Assembly: GCA_017418445.1 (NCBI GenBank)
Contig: JAFONM010000037.1
Coordinates: forward strand, 1 to 36,750
Direction of reading: 5' to 3'
DNA from: Kiritimatiellia bacterium
Lineage (GTDB): Bacteria; Verrucomicrobiota; Kiritimatiellia; RFP12; UBA1067
DNA length: 36,750 nucleotides
Each line of letters begins with the position of its first letter. Within the stretch, counting starts at the first letter, position 1. The translations under genes were made by a program, and so were the position numbers. Below the pieces are notes generated by a model. That model did no database searches. It saw only the letters and a list, made by a program, of their open reading frames with translations, and had not been told where the DNA came from. Of this stretch, positions 27,455 to 35,159 are shown in pieces.

Positions 27455-27820
27455 TTACATCACGACGGTCAGGACGTTGCGTCCGTCCCTGCGCTCGTAG
27501 TCGACGGACTTCGCAAGCTTCTTGACCATGAACATGCCGAGTCCGCCGATCTTGCGCTCGGCGAGCGGGGCATTGACGTCCGGCTCGGCTATCTCGCGTG
27601 TCGGATCGAACGCGACGCCGTCGTCCGTGAAGACGACCTTGAGGCCGTCGTCGGTGCGGTCGAGCCCTATCTTGAAGTCGGTGGCCCTGGAGCATCTGAC
27701 GATGTTGGAGACGACCTCGTCGAGCATGATGGACGGCTTCGGTTCGGCGCATACGGTCTCGAGGAACGCCTTCGAGTCCTCCATTCCGCCGGTCGTGCAG
27801 GGGAAGGTTCTTTCCTCCAT
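27455..27820 (-). CDS. RsbW-like anti-sigma/serine kinase (HATPase)
   Basis: A 121-residue stand-alone GHKL ATPase. N-box: LDEVVSNIV with Glu35 and Asn39; G1 box: TDDGVAFDP (Asp66/67, Gly68); G2 box: KIGGLGMFMVKKL (90-102). The size and order match RsbW/SpoIIAB-type kinases that phosphorylate a STAS partner and sequester a sigma factor or another target. No sigma factor gene is nearby, so the target may be the MATE-fused domain or something encoded elsewhere. It lies 17 bp after the STAS gene and before the matching phosphatase. Confidence 0.9.
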   Translation of the reverse strand: MEERTFPCTTGGMEDSKAFLETVCAEPKPSIMLDEVVSNIVRCSRATDFKIGLDRTDDGLKVVFTDDGVAFDPTREIAEPDVNAPLAERKIGGLGMFMVKKLAKSVDYERRDGRNVLTVVM

Positions 27821-27837
27821 GTCGACTCCTCCTTGTG

Positions 27838-28125
27838 TCAGACGAGTGTGAAGATATCCGAGAAGCCCGTGATGTCGAAAACCTCCTTGACGGCTGGCTT
27901 CGAGTTCGCGATCTTCATCGACTTGCCCGCCATCCGCTTCTGGGCTGACAGCAGGACCCTTATGCCGGCGGAGGAGACATAGTCGACCTGCGCGAGGTCG
28001 AACACAAGCTCGTCCACTCCGTCCAGCACGATCGCCGCCTCGAGTTCGTGCGAGGTGATCGTGTCGACCCTTCCAATCGGCGCGAGCGTGAGCTTGGCGC
28101 CCTCCAGAGTTTTCTTGATTTCCAT
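27838..28125 (-). CDS. STAS-domain anti-anti-sigma factor (RsbV/SpoIIAA-like)
   Basis: A 95-residue STAS protein. The core is LVFDLAQVDYVSSAGIRVLL with the phosphorylatable serine at 51 or 52, preceded by the usual GRVDTITSHELE. The kinase for this serine is the RsbW-like protein and the phosphatase the SpoIIE-type protein just downstream. The ATG at 28125 fits the family N-terminus; a frame extension upstream would run through the promoter. The TATAAT box ends six bases before this ATG, so the operon message is expected to be leaderless. Confidence 0.92.
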   Translation of the reverse strand: MEIKKTLEGAKLTLAPIGRVDTITSHELEAAIVLDGVDELVFDLAQVDYVSSAGIRVLLSAQKRMAGKSMKIANSKPAVKEVFDITGFSDIFTLV

Positions 28126-28131
28126 GCCGAT

Positions 28132-28137
28132 ATTATA
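28132..28137 (-). promoter_or_regulatory. -10 box of partner-switching operon promoter
   Basis: The minus strand reads TGCTATAAT, an extended -10, followed by ATCGGC and then the STAS ATG. Transcription would begin at the A of the ATG. Upstream is an A-rich stretch (GGATAAAAAA) and no clear -35. Confidence 0.7.
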
Positions 28138-28164
28138 GCATTTTTTATCCACGCCGTGCGCACC

Positions 28165-28204
28165 GACCGGCGGAAATCGCGTTTTTTCGCGAGCGGCGCC
28201 GGTC
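28165..28204 (-). terminator. Two-part hairpin at the end of the receptor gene
   Basis: An 8-bp perfect inverted repeat (28165-28172 with 28197-28204) encloses a second 5-bp stem (28177-28181 with 28188-28192) whose loop is six A on the minus strand. It overlaps the receptor stop codon and lies just upstream of the STAS promoter. There is no U-tract after it on the minus strand, so it may be a 3'-end stabiliser or a Rho-type end, not a classical intrinsic terminator. Confidence 0.5.
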
Positions 28205-30386
28205 AGAACATGGCGCGAAGCCCTATCTCAAACGTGCGCGGTTCGCCGGCGAGGCACTCGTAGAAGTGGCGCGCCGACTCGAAGTACTTCTCGCCGAAGA
28301 GGTTCCTCACGCCGAGGGTGAGCGTCCAGCTGTCGGACATGCCGAACTTCGAGAGCGGAACCGCCATGTTGACGTCGAATACGTGGCTGTGGTCGAAGTA
28401 GATGTTCTCGTTGACGAAGCTGCCGCGCATCGTCGCGAAGCTCTTGGAGCGGAAGCGGTATCCGCCGCCGACCACGATGTCCCTCAGCAGGTCGCAGCAG
28501 TCGAACCTGTACGAGGTGTTGAGCGAGAAGGTGTGGTTCGGATTGCGGCGGAAGACCTTGGGGTCGGCCCCCTCGCCGCGGTCCTCGTAGCGGCTGTAGG
28601 CGTACATCGCCATGACTGTCCAGTTCTCCGTGATGTCGCCGGTGAGCGAGAACTCGACGCCCTCGGAGCGGTTCCTGCCCTCGAAGAAGTAGTACGTGTC
28701 GTTGTTGATCGTCTCGGCGACGGGGGTGTTCTCCTGGTCGATGCGGTAGACCGAGGTGGACAGCCACAGCTTCTCGACGGGCCGGACGCGGAAGCCGACC
28801 TCGTGCTGCTTCGCGGTCCACGGCTTCGTGGGACGGGTGCCGTCCGCGTCGCGGTATCCGAGCGTGGGCGTTTCGGTGTAGGAGACGTTGCCGAAGAGGA
28901 CGAGCCAGTCGAGCGGCTGGATGGTGAGTCCGGCACGCGGCGACCAGGCGTGCTCGTTCGCATGGTGATAGTGCGTGACAACTGTCGTCGTGCCTGCGCG
29001 AGACTCAACCGTCGACGTCGTGTCGGAGGCGTTCTCGGTGAAGTAGTCGTAGCGGATGCCGCCGAGGAGCGTCACCCAGCCCCAGCCGACGGAGTCCTGC
29101 ATCGTCACGCCGTAGCGCGTCACGGCCGCGCCGAAGCCCGACGTGGACTCGCGGTAGTAGAAGTCGGGCTGGATCATGAGCGTGTTTCGAAAGCCCCACG
29201 GCAGATCCTCCTTCGAGTGCACGGAACGCGCGTAGAGGTTGTAGTTGCGGTTGATGCGGCCGGACTTCGAAAAGCCCGAGGTCATGTACTTCTCGCCCTC
29301 GGACCAGTCGCCGGTCGCATAGTAGCCGTCGAGGTCGGTCCTGTCCATGAACGGCTCGCGCGTGCGCTGCTCCCAGTCCGAGTACGTGAACGCGCCGCCG
29401 AACTTGAGGAGCCAGTCGTCGGTCACCTGCCAGTCGACGTACGGATTGACGTAGACGCCCTTGTACTTCGAGCGGTCGCCCCTGCGGCAGCTCGACTCGT
29501 ACCAGCTGTATCCGCCGCCAGGATGCCCGCGATAGACGGGGATGCCGATGTAGCTCGGCTGGTCCGTGATCTGGAACATCGACTTCAATCCGATCGTGAC
29601 GCGCTCCACCGGCCTGAATATGAACGACGGCGCGACGGTGAAGGAGCGGCGCGGATCGGCCCCGTCCTGAGACCCCTGGCTGATGTACGCCGGGGAGTAG
29701 AAGTCGAAGGTGCTCACGGCCCTGAAGGCGAACTTGTCGTCCACGACCACCTCGTTCGCGTCGATCATGCCGCGCTGACGCCACGTGTGCCTGCCGACGG
29801 AGGTGTTCTCCTGGAAGTCAATCCGGTCGCCGTCGAGCTTCGCGCCCTTGAGATACATGTTGACGGAACCGCCTGCGCCGGAGTTGTTCTGCTGGGAGCC
29901 CGCGCCGCCGGAGAGGGAGCCGACGGGACCCTTGACGATCTCGACCCTCTCCATCAGGAACGGATCCATGAAGAGACCCGCGCCGAGTCCAATCGGGACG
30001 ATGCCGTCGAAGGCGGGTTCGGTGCCGCCGTGCCCGCGGATCGAGAACGTGCCGGGCTGGCGGACGAGGAGCGACTTGCCGCCGGTCTCCACTCCGGGGA
30101 CGTATCGCAGCAGGTCGTGGAGGTCCGTCGGGTTGTGCTCGCGGATGAAGTCCTCGGTCAGCGTGTCGACGACGGTCGGCGACTTCTCGGGCGCGAGGTC
30201 GGTGAATGTCGCGCCGTCGACGGTTTCCGGACGGTACTTCGAAAGCGCCGAGCCTTCCACGACGACCGTCCCGAGGTCCGCCACCTTTTCGGATTCGGCG
30301 GCATTCGCCATCTCGCCGGTTTCCTCCGCAAGAGCGGCCGAAGAGGCGCAGACAAGCGCCGCAAGTACAGATTTCACGTTTTTCAT
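28203..30386 (-). CDS. TonB-dependent outer-membrane receptor (siderophore-receptor type)
   Basis: A 727-residue outer-membrane receptor. Signal peptide at about 1-20 (ending AALAEE), a TonB box-like TVVVEG near 40-46, a plug with LHDLLRYVPGVET, FSIRGHGGTEPAFDGI and VEIVKGPVGSLSGGAGS, and a 22-strand barrel ending in phenylalanine (LRAMF). The plug and barrel sequence (GVRNLFGEKYFES, WTLTLGVRN) resemble ferric-siderophore receptors, so an iron chelate is the likely ligand, though cobalamin or other metal complexes are possible. It follows tonB by 52 bp. No Fur box is visible to me. Confidence 0.92.
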   Translation of the reverse strand: MKNVKSVLAALVCASSAALAEETGEMANAAESEKVADLGTVVVEGSALSKYRPETVDGATFTDLAPEKSPTVVDTLTEDFIREHNPTDLHDLLRYVPGVETGGKSLLVRQPGTFSIRGHGGTEPAFDGIVPIGLGAGLFMDPFLMERVEIVKGPVGSLSGGAGSQQNNSGAGGSVNMYLKGAKLDGDRIDFQENTSVGRHTWRQRGMIDANEVVVDDKFAFRAVSTFDFYSPAYISQGSQDGADPRRSFTVAPSFIFRPVERVTIGLKSMFQITDQPSYIGIPVYRGHPGGGYSWYESSCRRGDRSKYKGVYVNPYVDWQVTDDWLLKFGGAFTYSDWEQRTREPFMDRTDLDGYYATGDWSEGEKYMTSGFSKSGRINRNYNLYARSVHSKEDLPWGFRNTLMIQPDFYYRESTSGFGAAVTRYGVTMQDSVGWGWVTLLGGIRYDYFTENASDTTSTVESRAGTTTVVTHYHHANEHAWSPRAGLTIQPLDWLVLFGNVSYTETPTLGYRDADGTRPTKPWTAKQHEVGFRVRPVEKLWLSTSVYRIDQENTPVAETINNDTYYFFEGRNRSEGVEFSLTGDITENWTVMAMYAYSRYEDRGEGADPKVFRRNPNHTFSLNTSYRFDCCDLLRDIVVGGGYRFRSKSFATMRGSFVNENIYFDHSHVFDVNMAVPLSKFGMSDSWTLTLGVRNLFGEKYFESARHFYECLAGEPRTFEIGLRAMF

Positions 30387-30438
30387 ACCCTCTCAAACGC
30401 CATATCCAGCGGAAAGGTTCACCGAATCCGAAAATAAA

Positions 30439-31152
30439 TCACTTAAGCCTGAATTCGAGCTTTAGGCGCGCATTGGATGCGACCGGTTCCCTGCCGCGTT
30501 TCGCCGGGGTGAACACGGCCTTTCGTGCGGCGGAGACCGCCGCGGCGTCGAGCTCGGGAAATCCGCAGGACCTTGCAACCTTCACTTCATCCACCGTCCC
30601 GCGCTCGTTTACGCGCATTTCAAGTGTCACCTCGCCCTCCTCGCCGCGCTGACGGGCACCCTTCGGATAGTCGGGCCTTATTCTGCGCACCGGCTTCGGC
30701 GGAGCGTCGATTCTCGCGGCCTTCGGCGCGACGGCGGGAACAGGCGCCTGCTCGACGGGAGTCGGCTCCGGCCTCTCCTCCGGCGGCTTCTGCACGGGTT
30801 CCGGATCTTCGACCCTGACAGGATCGAACCTGACGGGATCCTCGGGCTCGGGTTCCGGGAGCCTGACTGAATCCATCTCGGGCGGGATCGGCATCTCCTC
30901 GGCCTTGAACTCGGGAGGCGGAGGAGGCGGGTCGGGTTCCGGTTCGGACTCCTTCTCCGGAGGCGGCGCCGGGAGGACGGGACTCGACGGAGCCGCGTCG
31001 TCGTCCTTCTCGGCGAACGAAAGCTCGACGCTCGTGAGGTCAAGGGTGGCGAGCTCGACCGCACCGTCGCTCCAGCGGAGATAGCAGGCTATGCCCAGGG
31101 CAATCAGTGCGTGGAACGCCACGGATGCGAGCATCGCGAGAAAGAGGCGCAT
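30439..31152 (-). CDS. tonB: TonB energy-transducing protein
   Basis: A 237-residue TonB. One N-terminal helix (FLAMLASVAFHALIALGIAC) with the conserved SxxxH pattern, a long Pro/Glu-rich periplasmic spacer (about 50-150, with PPPPPP) and a C-terminal domain starting at RPDYPKGARQRGEEGEV that contains VNERGTVDEVKV and ends in LKLEFRLK. It transmits the proton-motive force from ExbB/ExbD to the receptor. The ATG at 31152 overlaps the exbD stop by one base. Confidence 0.93.
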   Translation of the reverse strand: MRLFLAMLASVAFHALIALGIACYLRWSDGAVELATLDLTSVELSFAEKDDDAAPSSPVLPAPPPEKESEPEPDPPPPPPEFKAEEMPIPPEMDSVRLPEPEPEDPVRFDPVRVEDPEPVQKPPEERPEPTPVEQAPVPAVAPKAARIDAPPKPVRRIRPDYPKGARQRGEEGEVTLEMRVNERGTVDEVKVARSCGFPELDAAAVSAARKAVFTPAKRGREPVASNARLKLEFRLK

Positions 31153-31550
31153 CAGGGCTCCTTGCCGGAAACCTGGAAGCTGGCCTTCTCGACTCCGGCG
31201 GACTTGATGTCCGAAAGAAGTCCGATGCCGACCCCGAGCGACGCGTCCTTGTCGCCGGAAATCAGGACGGGGATGTCCGCCTGCACATCGCGGAGCCCCT
31301 TGACGCGCTCCAGCACCTCCTCGCGCGTGACGGGAATTCCGTTGAAGGAGAGCGAATCGTCCGCGGCGATCGTCACGACTATCCTCTCGCCCTTCTCGTC
31401 CGCGCCCGCGACCTCGGGGAGATTGACCTTCAGACCCTTGTGGACGGTCATGTCGAAGATGCAGTAGATGAAAAAGACGAGGACCAGGAACATGACGTCC
31501 ATCAGCGACGTCATCTCCATCCTCGCGCCTCTCCTGTGCCTGCGACTCAT
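31152..31550 (-). CDS. exbD: ExbD/TolR-family biopolymer transport protein
   Basis: A 132-residue protein with a basic N-terminus, one transmembrane helix (about 15-34) carrying the conserved proton-path aspartate in SLMDVMFLVLVFFI (Asp18), and a periplasmic domain (VNLPEVAGAD, IAADDSLSFNGIPV). It is the partner of ExbB in the motor that energises TonB. The ATG at 31550 overlaps the exbB stop as ATGA. Confidence 0.93.
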   Translation of the reverse strand: MSRRHRRGARMEMTSLMDVMFLVLVFFIYCIFDMTVHKGLKVNLPEVAGADEKGERIVVTIAADDSLSFNGIPVTREEVLERVKGLRDVQADIPVLISGDKDASLGVGIGLLSDIKSAGVEKASFQVSGKEP

Positions 31551-31921
31551 TCACCGTCCTCGTCAAGCCAGGAATCTATGATGTTGTACGGAAGAATCAG
31601 AATCAGCGATGCGACCAGCCCCGCGGCCGTCGTGACGAGCGCCTCGCCTATGCCGGCCGTGGCGGCGAGCGGATTCGCCGCGCCTCCCGAACCGTTGAGG
31701 GCGCCGAACGTCTGGATGATTCCGGTAACGGTGCCGAGGATGCCGAGCATGGGCTCCGCGGTGATTATGGTGGAGACGACCGCGAGACCCCTCGCGTTCC
31801 TGCGTCCGGCCCTGAACTCGAACGCCTTCCATACGAGTATGCCCAGGCCCACGACCGAAAGGACGAGTATCGGCCACATCACCGGACCGCCCGCGACGAA
31901 AAGATCGACTAGCTTCTTCAC
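31547..31921 (-). CDS. exbB: Compact ExbB/TolQ-family proton channel protein
   Basis: Only 124 residues; ExbB and TolQ normally have about 220-245. The three transmembrane helices are kept: about 12-31 (VMWPILVLSVVGLGILVW), 46-73 (VVSTIITAEPMLGILGTVTG, the conserved core) and 90-113 (IGEALVTTAAGLVASLILIL). The large cytoplasmic loop between helices 1 and 2 is reduced to about 12 residues. Gene order with exbD and tonB makes the role clear. The start is a GTG at 31921 with GAGGATAG upstream. Confidence 0.9.
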   Translation of the reverse strand: MKKLVDLFVAGGPVMWPILVLSVVGLGILVWKAFEFRAGRRNARGLAVVSTIITAEPMLGILGTVTGIIQTFGALNGSGGAANPLAATAGIGEALVTTAAGLVASLILILPYNIIDSWLDEDGE

Positions 31922-31948
31922 TGACTATCCTCGATATCCTGACATGGC

Positions 31949-31954
31949 AGTATA
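31949..31954 (-). promoter_or_regulatory. Possible -10 box of exbB operon promoter
   Basis: The minus strand reads GTTATACTG. TATACT lies 27 bases before the exbB GTG in the only gap (59 bp) between hisF and exbB. No clear -35 or Fur box. Confidence 0.5.
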
Positions 31955-31980
31955 ACGCCCCGGGAAGGTTCGAGGTTCAC

Positions 31981-32757
31981 TCACCAGGTCATGCGGACCG
32001 GGATCCCCCCGGCGGACATCGCGTCCTTGATCTCGCGGATCGTGAAGTCGCCGGTGTGGATCATGCCCGCGACGATCGCCGCGTCGGCGTTCGCCTCGCG
32101 GAAGACCGTGACGAGATGCTCCGGCCTGCCGGCGCCGCCGGAGGCGACGACGGGGACGCCCACCGCGTCCGCTATCATCTTCGTGATCGCGAGCTCGAAT
32201 CCCGCGCGTGTTCCGTCCGCGTCGACCGAGTTGACGACTATCTCGCCCGCTCCGAGGTCCGCGGCCCTCTTCGCCCACTCGACGGCGTCCATTCCCGTGA
32301 ACTCGCGGAAACCGCGCGTCGTGATCTCGTATCCGCTCGGACACTTCGCATTGCCGCTCTTCACGGGATCCATTCCCAGGACCACGCACTGCGCCCCGAA
32401 AGCGCGCGCGCCGTCCGCGATTATCTGCGGATTCCTGACGGCGAGCGAGTTGACCGATATCTTCTCCGCGCCCGCGAGTATGACCCGCTCCATGTCGGAG
32501 ACGGACGCGATGCCTCCGCCCACGGCGAACGGGATGCGGATCGCGCGCGCGACCGCGCCGACCATCCCGATGTCGATCGGACGATGCTCCGCGGACGCCG
32601 TGATATCGTAGAACACGAGCTCGTCGGCTCCGCCGTCCGAATACTTCACCGCCATCTCCACGGGGTCGCCGAGGTCGATGTTGTTCTTGAACTTGACGCC
32701 CTTCGTAACGCGTCCGTCGCGCACGTCGAGGCACGGTATGACCCTCTTGGTCAGCAT
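31981..32757 (-). CDS. hisF: Imidazole glycerol phosphate synthase subunit HisF
   Basis: Cyclase subunit that joins ammonia from HisH to PRFAR in histidine synthesis. 258 residues with the canonical TIM-barrel motifs: [20 protein letters not shown] (catalytic Asp11), [21 protein letters not shown], and [15 protein letters not shown] (second catalytic Asp) with [13 protein letters not shown]. The ATG at 32757 overlaps the hisH stop by seven bases, as expected for subunits made together. The remaining his genes are not in the window. Confidence 0.95.
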   Translation of the reverse strand: MLTKRVIPCLDVRDGRVTKGVKFKNNIDLGDPVEMAVKYSDGGADELVFYDITASAEHRPIDIGMVGAVARAIRIPFAVGGGIASVSDMERVILAGAEKISVNSLAVRNPQIIADGARAFGAQCVVLGMDPVKSGNAKCPSGYEITTRGFREFTGMDAVEWAKRAADLGAGEIVVNSVDADGTRAGFELAITKMIADAVGVPVVASGGAGRPEHLVTVFREANADAAIVAGMIHTGDFTIREIKDAMSAGGIPVRMTW

Positions 32758-33371
32758 GCGAGCCACTCCTTGATAAGTTCGAGTCCGAGCCGCCCCGACT
32801 TCTCGGGATGGAACTGCGTCGCCCAGAGATTCCCCTTCTTCACCATCGCCGTGAACTTCACGCCCGCATACTCCGTCGTCCCGGCGGTGTACGGACTCAG
32901 CTCGGCATAGTAGCTGTGCACGAAGTAATACTCTCCGCGCAGGCCGCCGGCCGCCGGCTGACGACCGCTTTCGCCCTTCGTCGCCGCAGGCGACGCCTCC
33001 ACCTGGTTCCAGCCGATCTCGGGGACCTTGAATCCGGGAACGTCGGGGAAGCGGCGGACGCGTCCCGGAACGACGCCGAGCGTGCCGACCCCTCCGTCCT
33101 CTTCGCTGTGTTCGAAGAGTATCTGCATCCCGAGGCAGATGCCGAGGAACGGCTTTCCGGAAACAGCCGCCTCCTTCACGGCGTCCTCGAGTCCGAGTTC
33201 GCGGAGGTTCGCCATCGCGCTCGCCGCGGCGCCGACTCCGGGGAACACGACTCGTTCCGCGGAGCGCACGACCGCCGGATCGCGCGTCACGACCGTCTCC
33301 GCCTTCAAAGCGTCGAACGCCAGCCTGACGCTCGTCAGGTTGCCGGCCTTGTAGTCTACTATCGCAATCAT
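32751..33371 (-). CDS. hisH: Imidazole glycerol phosphate synthase glutaminase subunit HisH
   Basis: A 206-residue class I glutamine amidotransferase. N-terminus [14 protein letters not shown], oxyanion strand FPGVGAA, nucleophile Cys in [11 protein letters not shown], and the His/Glu pair in QFHPEKSG. Between IGWNQV and YYFVHSYY the sequence [17 protein letters not shown] is low-complexity and is encoded by GC-rich inverted and direct repeats. The ATG at 33371 follows a TATAAT box by eight bases, with no Shine-Dalgarno sequence, suggesting a leaderless mRNA. Confidence 0.95.
   Translation of the reverse strand: MIAIVDYKAGNLTSVRLAFDALKAETVVTRDPAVVRSAERVVFPGVGAAASAMANLRELGLEDAVKEAAVSGKPFLGICLGMQILFEHSEEDGGVGTLGVVPGRVRRFPDVPGFKVPEIGWNQVEASPAATKGESGRQPAAGGLRGEYYFVHSYYAELSPYTAGTTEYAGVKFTAMVKKGNLWATQFHPEKSGRLGLELIKEWLAC
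32979..32995. repeat. Perfect inverted repeat inside hisH
   Basis: CGTCGCC and GGCGACG flank a three-base loop (GCA). Next to it, at 32943-32959, the DNA is a GCCGGCCGCCGGC-type repeat. Together they encode the low-complexity loop of HisH. Confidence 0.7.
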
Positions 33372-33379
33372 GGCCGCGT

Positions 33380-33385
33380 ATTATA
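33380..33385 (-). promoter_or_regulatory. -10 box of hisH-hisF promoter
   Basis: The minus strand reads TGGTATAATAC, the same extended -10 as in front of the topoisomerase gene. It ends eight bases before the hisH ATG. Confidence 0.7.
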
Positions 33386-33409
33386 CCAAATTCCGGCGGC
33401 TGTACGGAG

Positions 33410-34456
33410 TCAGGAATTGCGCCAGACTCCCGCGTCGCCGGCAAGCGCCGACTCGTCCAGGGCGATCGTGGGCCTGAGAACCCTGCAGCCGATTCCGGAG
33501 AGCGCCTCCGCAAGGCGGCCGAACTGGGCGTCGTCCTCGTATGTTCCGACTATCGCTCCGCCGGAACCGGCGAACTTCGCGCTCGCGCCCGAGAGTCTCG
33601 CAGTCATGACCATGCGGCGGTTCTCCTCCGCCACGTCGAATATCCTGTCCCTCAGGTCGAAGTTCGCGTTGACGAGCGCGGGGAGGCGCTCGAGGCGTCC
33701 CTGGACAATCGCCTCGCGGCCCTTTTCGGCGATGTCGGCGAATTCCGTCATCGCCGCGACGACGTCAGGGTCCCTGTCGCTGAAGCGGCGCCTGACCTTG
33801 CCATGCGCCCTGCCGCTCTCCTCCGCGCGCTTCGGATCGTACGCGACGTAGACCTTCGGCATGAGCGACGGATCGATCCGCTCGTAGCGTCCGTGCCCGG
33901 TGGACTCGACGAGCGACCTCTCGAAATCCATGTACACGACGCCGTTGTACATCTGGACGACCCTGTCCTGGAGTCCGCACGCTATTCCGAGCTCGTCCCG
34001 CTCCGCCTCGAGGCAGAGAGTCGGAGCGTCCTCCAGCGGAACCTCCACCTCGTAGAACGCGCAGAGCGCCTTGAGCATCGCGGTGCAGATGGCGCTCGAG
34101 CCGGAGAGTCCGACGAGCCGCGGAATGTTGATCTTGTACTCGACGGTGAAGTTGCGGGAGTCGAGCCTGACGGCATGCTCGCGGCAATACTCGAAGAACT
34201 TCTTCGCCACGGCCTTGAGAAGCCGTATCCCGCCGTAGTATCCGTAGAGCCTGAGGTCCCTTACGAGCGACTCGAGGGATTCGAACGCCTGGTCGTCCAC
34301 CTCGCCCGGGACGAACCGCAGCCTCTCGCTCTCGGTGAGCCTCAGCTCCACGGAAAACTCCGAGAACGCGAACGAGATGGTCTTCCCGAAATATCCGTCG
34401 GACGGATTCCCGAGGAAGCCCGCGCGTGAAAAGCTCCTAGTCTTTACGAATTCCAT
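33410..34456 (-). CDS. GHMP-family sugar kinase, glucuronokinase-like
   Basis: A 348-residue GHMP kinase. Motif 1 is RAGFLGNPSDGYFGKTISFA (11-30), closely like plant and bacterial glucuronokinases; the ATP loop is PRLVGLSGSSAICTAMLKAL (112-131); motif 3 is SGASAKFAGSGGAIVG near 289-304. It probably makes a sugar 1-phosphate, with glucuronate the best guess. It starts inside the end of the nucleotidyltransferase gene (20-bp overlap), the enzyme that would turn such a product into a UDP-sugar. Other GHMP substrates (galactose, heptose derivatives) cannot be ruled out. Confidence 0.83.
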   Translation of the reverse strand: MEFVKTRSFSRAGFLGNPSDGYFGKTISFAFSEFSVELRLTESERLRFVPGEVDDQAFESLESLVRDLRLYGYYGGIRLLKAVAKKFFEYCREHAVRLDSRNFTVEYKINIPRLVGLSGSSAICTAMLKALCAFYEVEVPLEDAPTLCLEAERDELGIACGLQDRVVQMYNGVVYMDFERSLVESTGHGRYERIDPSLMPKVYVAYDPKRAEESGRAHGKVRRRFSDRDPDVVAAMTEFADIAEKGREAIVQGRLERLPALVNANFDLRDRIFDVAEENRRMVMTARLSGASAKFAGSGGAIVGTYEDDAQFGRLAEALSGIGCRVLRPTIALDESALAGDAGVWRNS

Positions 34457-35159
34457 TGAACGCCTCCAGCGCCTTGAAGTACCCTGCCGGGTTGCCTATG
34501 TCGTGACGTCTTCCGGGATAGACGTAGCCGAGGACAGGCTTCTCGGCGAGCATGCGCCGTATCGCGTCCGTAAGCTGAATCTCCCCTCCGACCCCCGCAC
34601 CCTGGTCCGCGAGATATCCGAATATCGCGGGATCCAGGAGGTAGCGTCCAGCGACCGCGAGCCGGCTCGGCGCCTCCTCGACCTTCGGCTTCTCGACCAT
34701 GTCGACAATACGCGTTCCATCGAGCTTCACTATTCCGTAGCGCGAGACCTTCTCGGACGGAACCTCCTCCAGCCCGATGACGGACGCGCCGCCGTTCGCC
34801 GCGGAAAGCTCCGCCATGGCCTTCGACGCGTTTCCTCCGCTGACGAGCGCGTCGCCGAGCAGCACGAGCGCGGTGTCGTCGAGCCTCGCCTGGAGGACCG
34901 CGTGCCCGAGCCCCCTCTGCTCCTCCTGGTGGACGAAGCGCACCTTCGCGGGCGGCGGCTCGATCTCGAACCATCGCTCGATAAGAGGCTTCTCCCGGGA
35001 TGTGACGATCACTATCTCGTCCGCTCCGGCCTCCGCCGCCTCGCGGACTATCAGGTCGATCGCGGGACGGCTGCCGATCGGCAGCAGCTCCTTGGGGACG
35101 AGCTTCGTGTACGGAGAGAATCTGGTGCCGTGCCCGGCGGCCGGTATTATGGCCTTCAT
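34437..35159 (-). CDS. galU: UTP-glucose-1-phosphate uridylyltransferase-like nucleotidyltransferase
   Basis: A 240-residue sugar-1-phosphate nucleotidyltransferase of the GalU class. The N-terminal signature is IIPAAGHGTRFSPYTKLVPK with ELLPIGSRPAIDLIV; further motifs are QRGLGHAVL, LLGDAL, YGIVKLDGTRI, MVEKP and GEIQLTDAIRRM. It is shorter than E. coli GalU (about 300), mainly at the C-terminus. The substrate may be glucose 1-phosphate or, given the coupled kinase, glucuronate 1-phosphate. The ATG overlaps the permease stop as ATGA. Confidence 0.88.
   Translation of the reverse strand: MKAIIPAAGHGTRFSPYTKLVPKELLPIGSRPAIDLIVREAAEAGADEIVIVTSREKPLIERWFEIEPPPAKVRFVHQEEQRGLGHAVLQARLDDTALVLLGDALVSGGNASKAMAELSAANGGASVIGLEEVPSEKVSRYGIVKLDGTRIVDMVEKPKVEEAPSRLAVAGRYLLDPAIFGYLADQGAGVGGEIQLTDAIRRMLAEKPVLGYVYPGRRHDIGNPAGYFKALEAFNGIRKD

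Noticed and set aside
31922..31980. Fur box in front of the exbB operon
   Set aside because: No sequence resembling GATAATGATAATCATTATC is present, so iron control cannot be claimed from the sequence.
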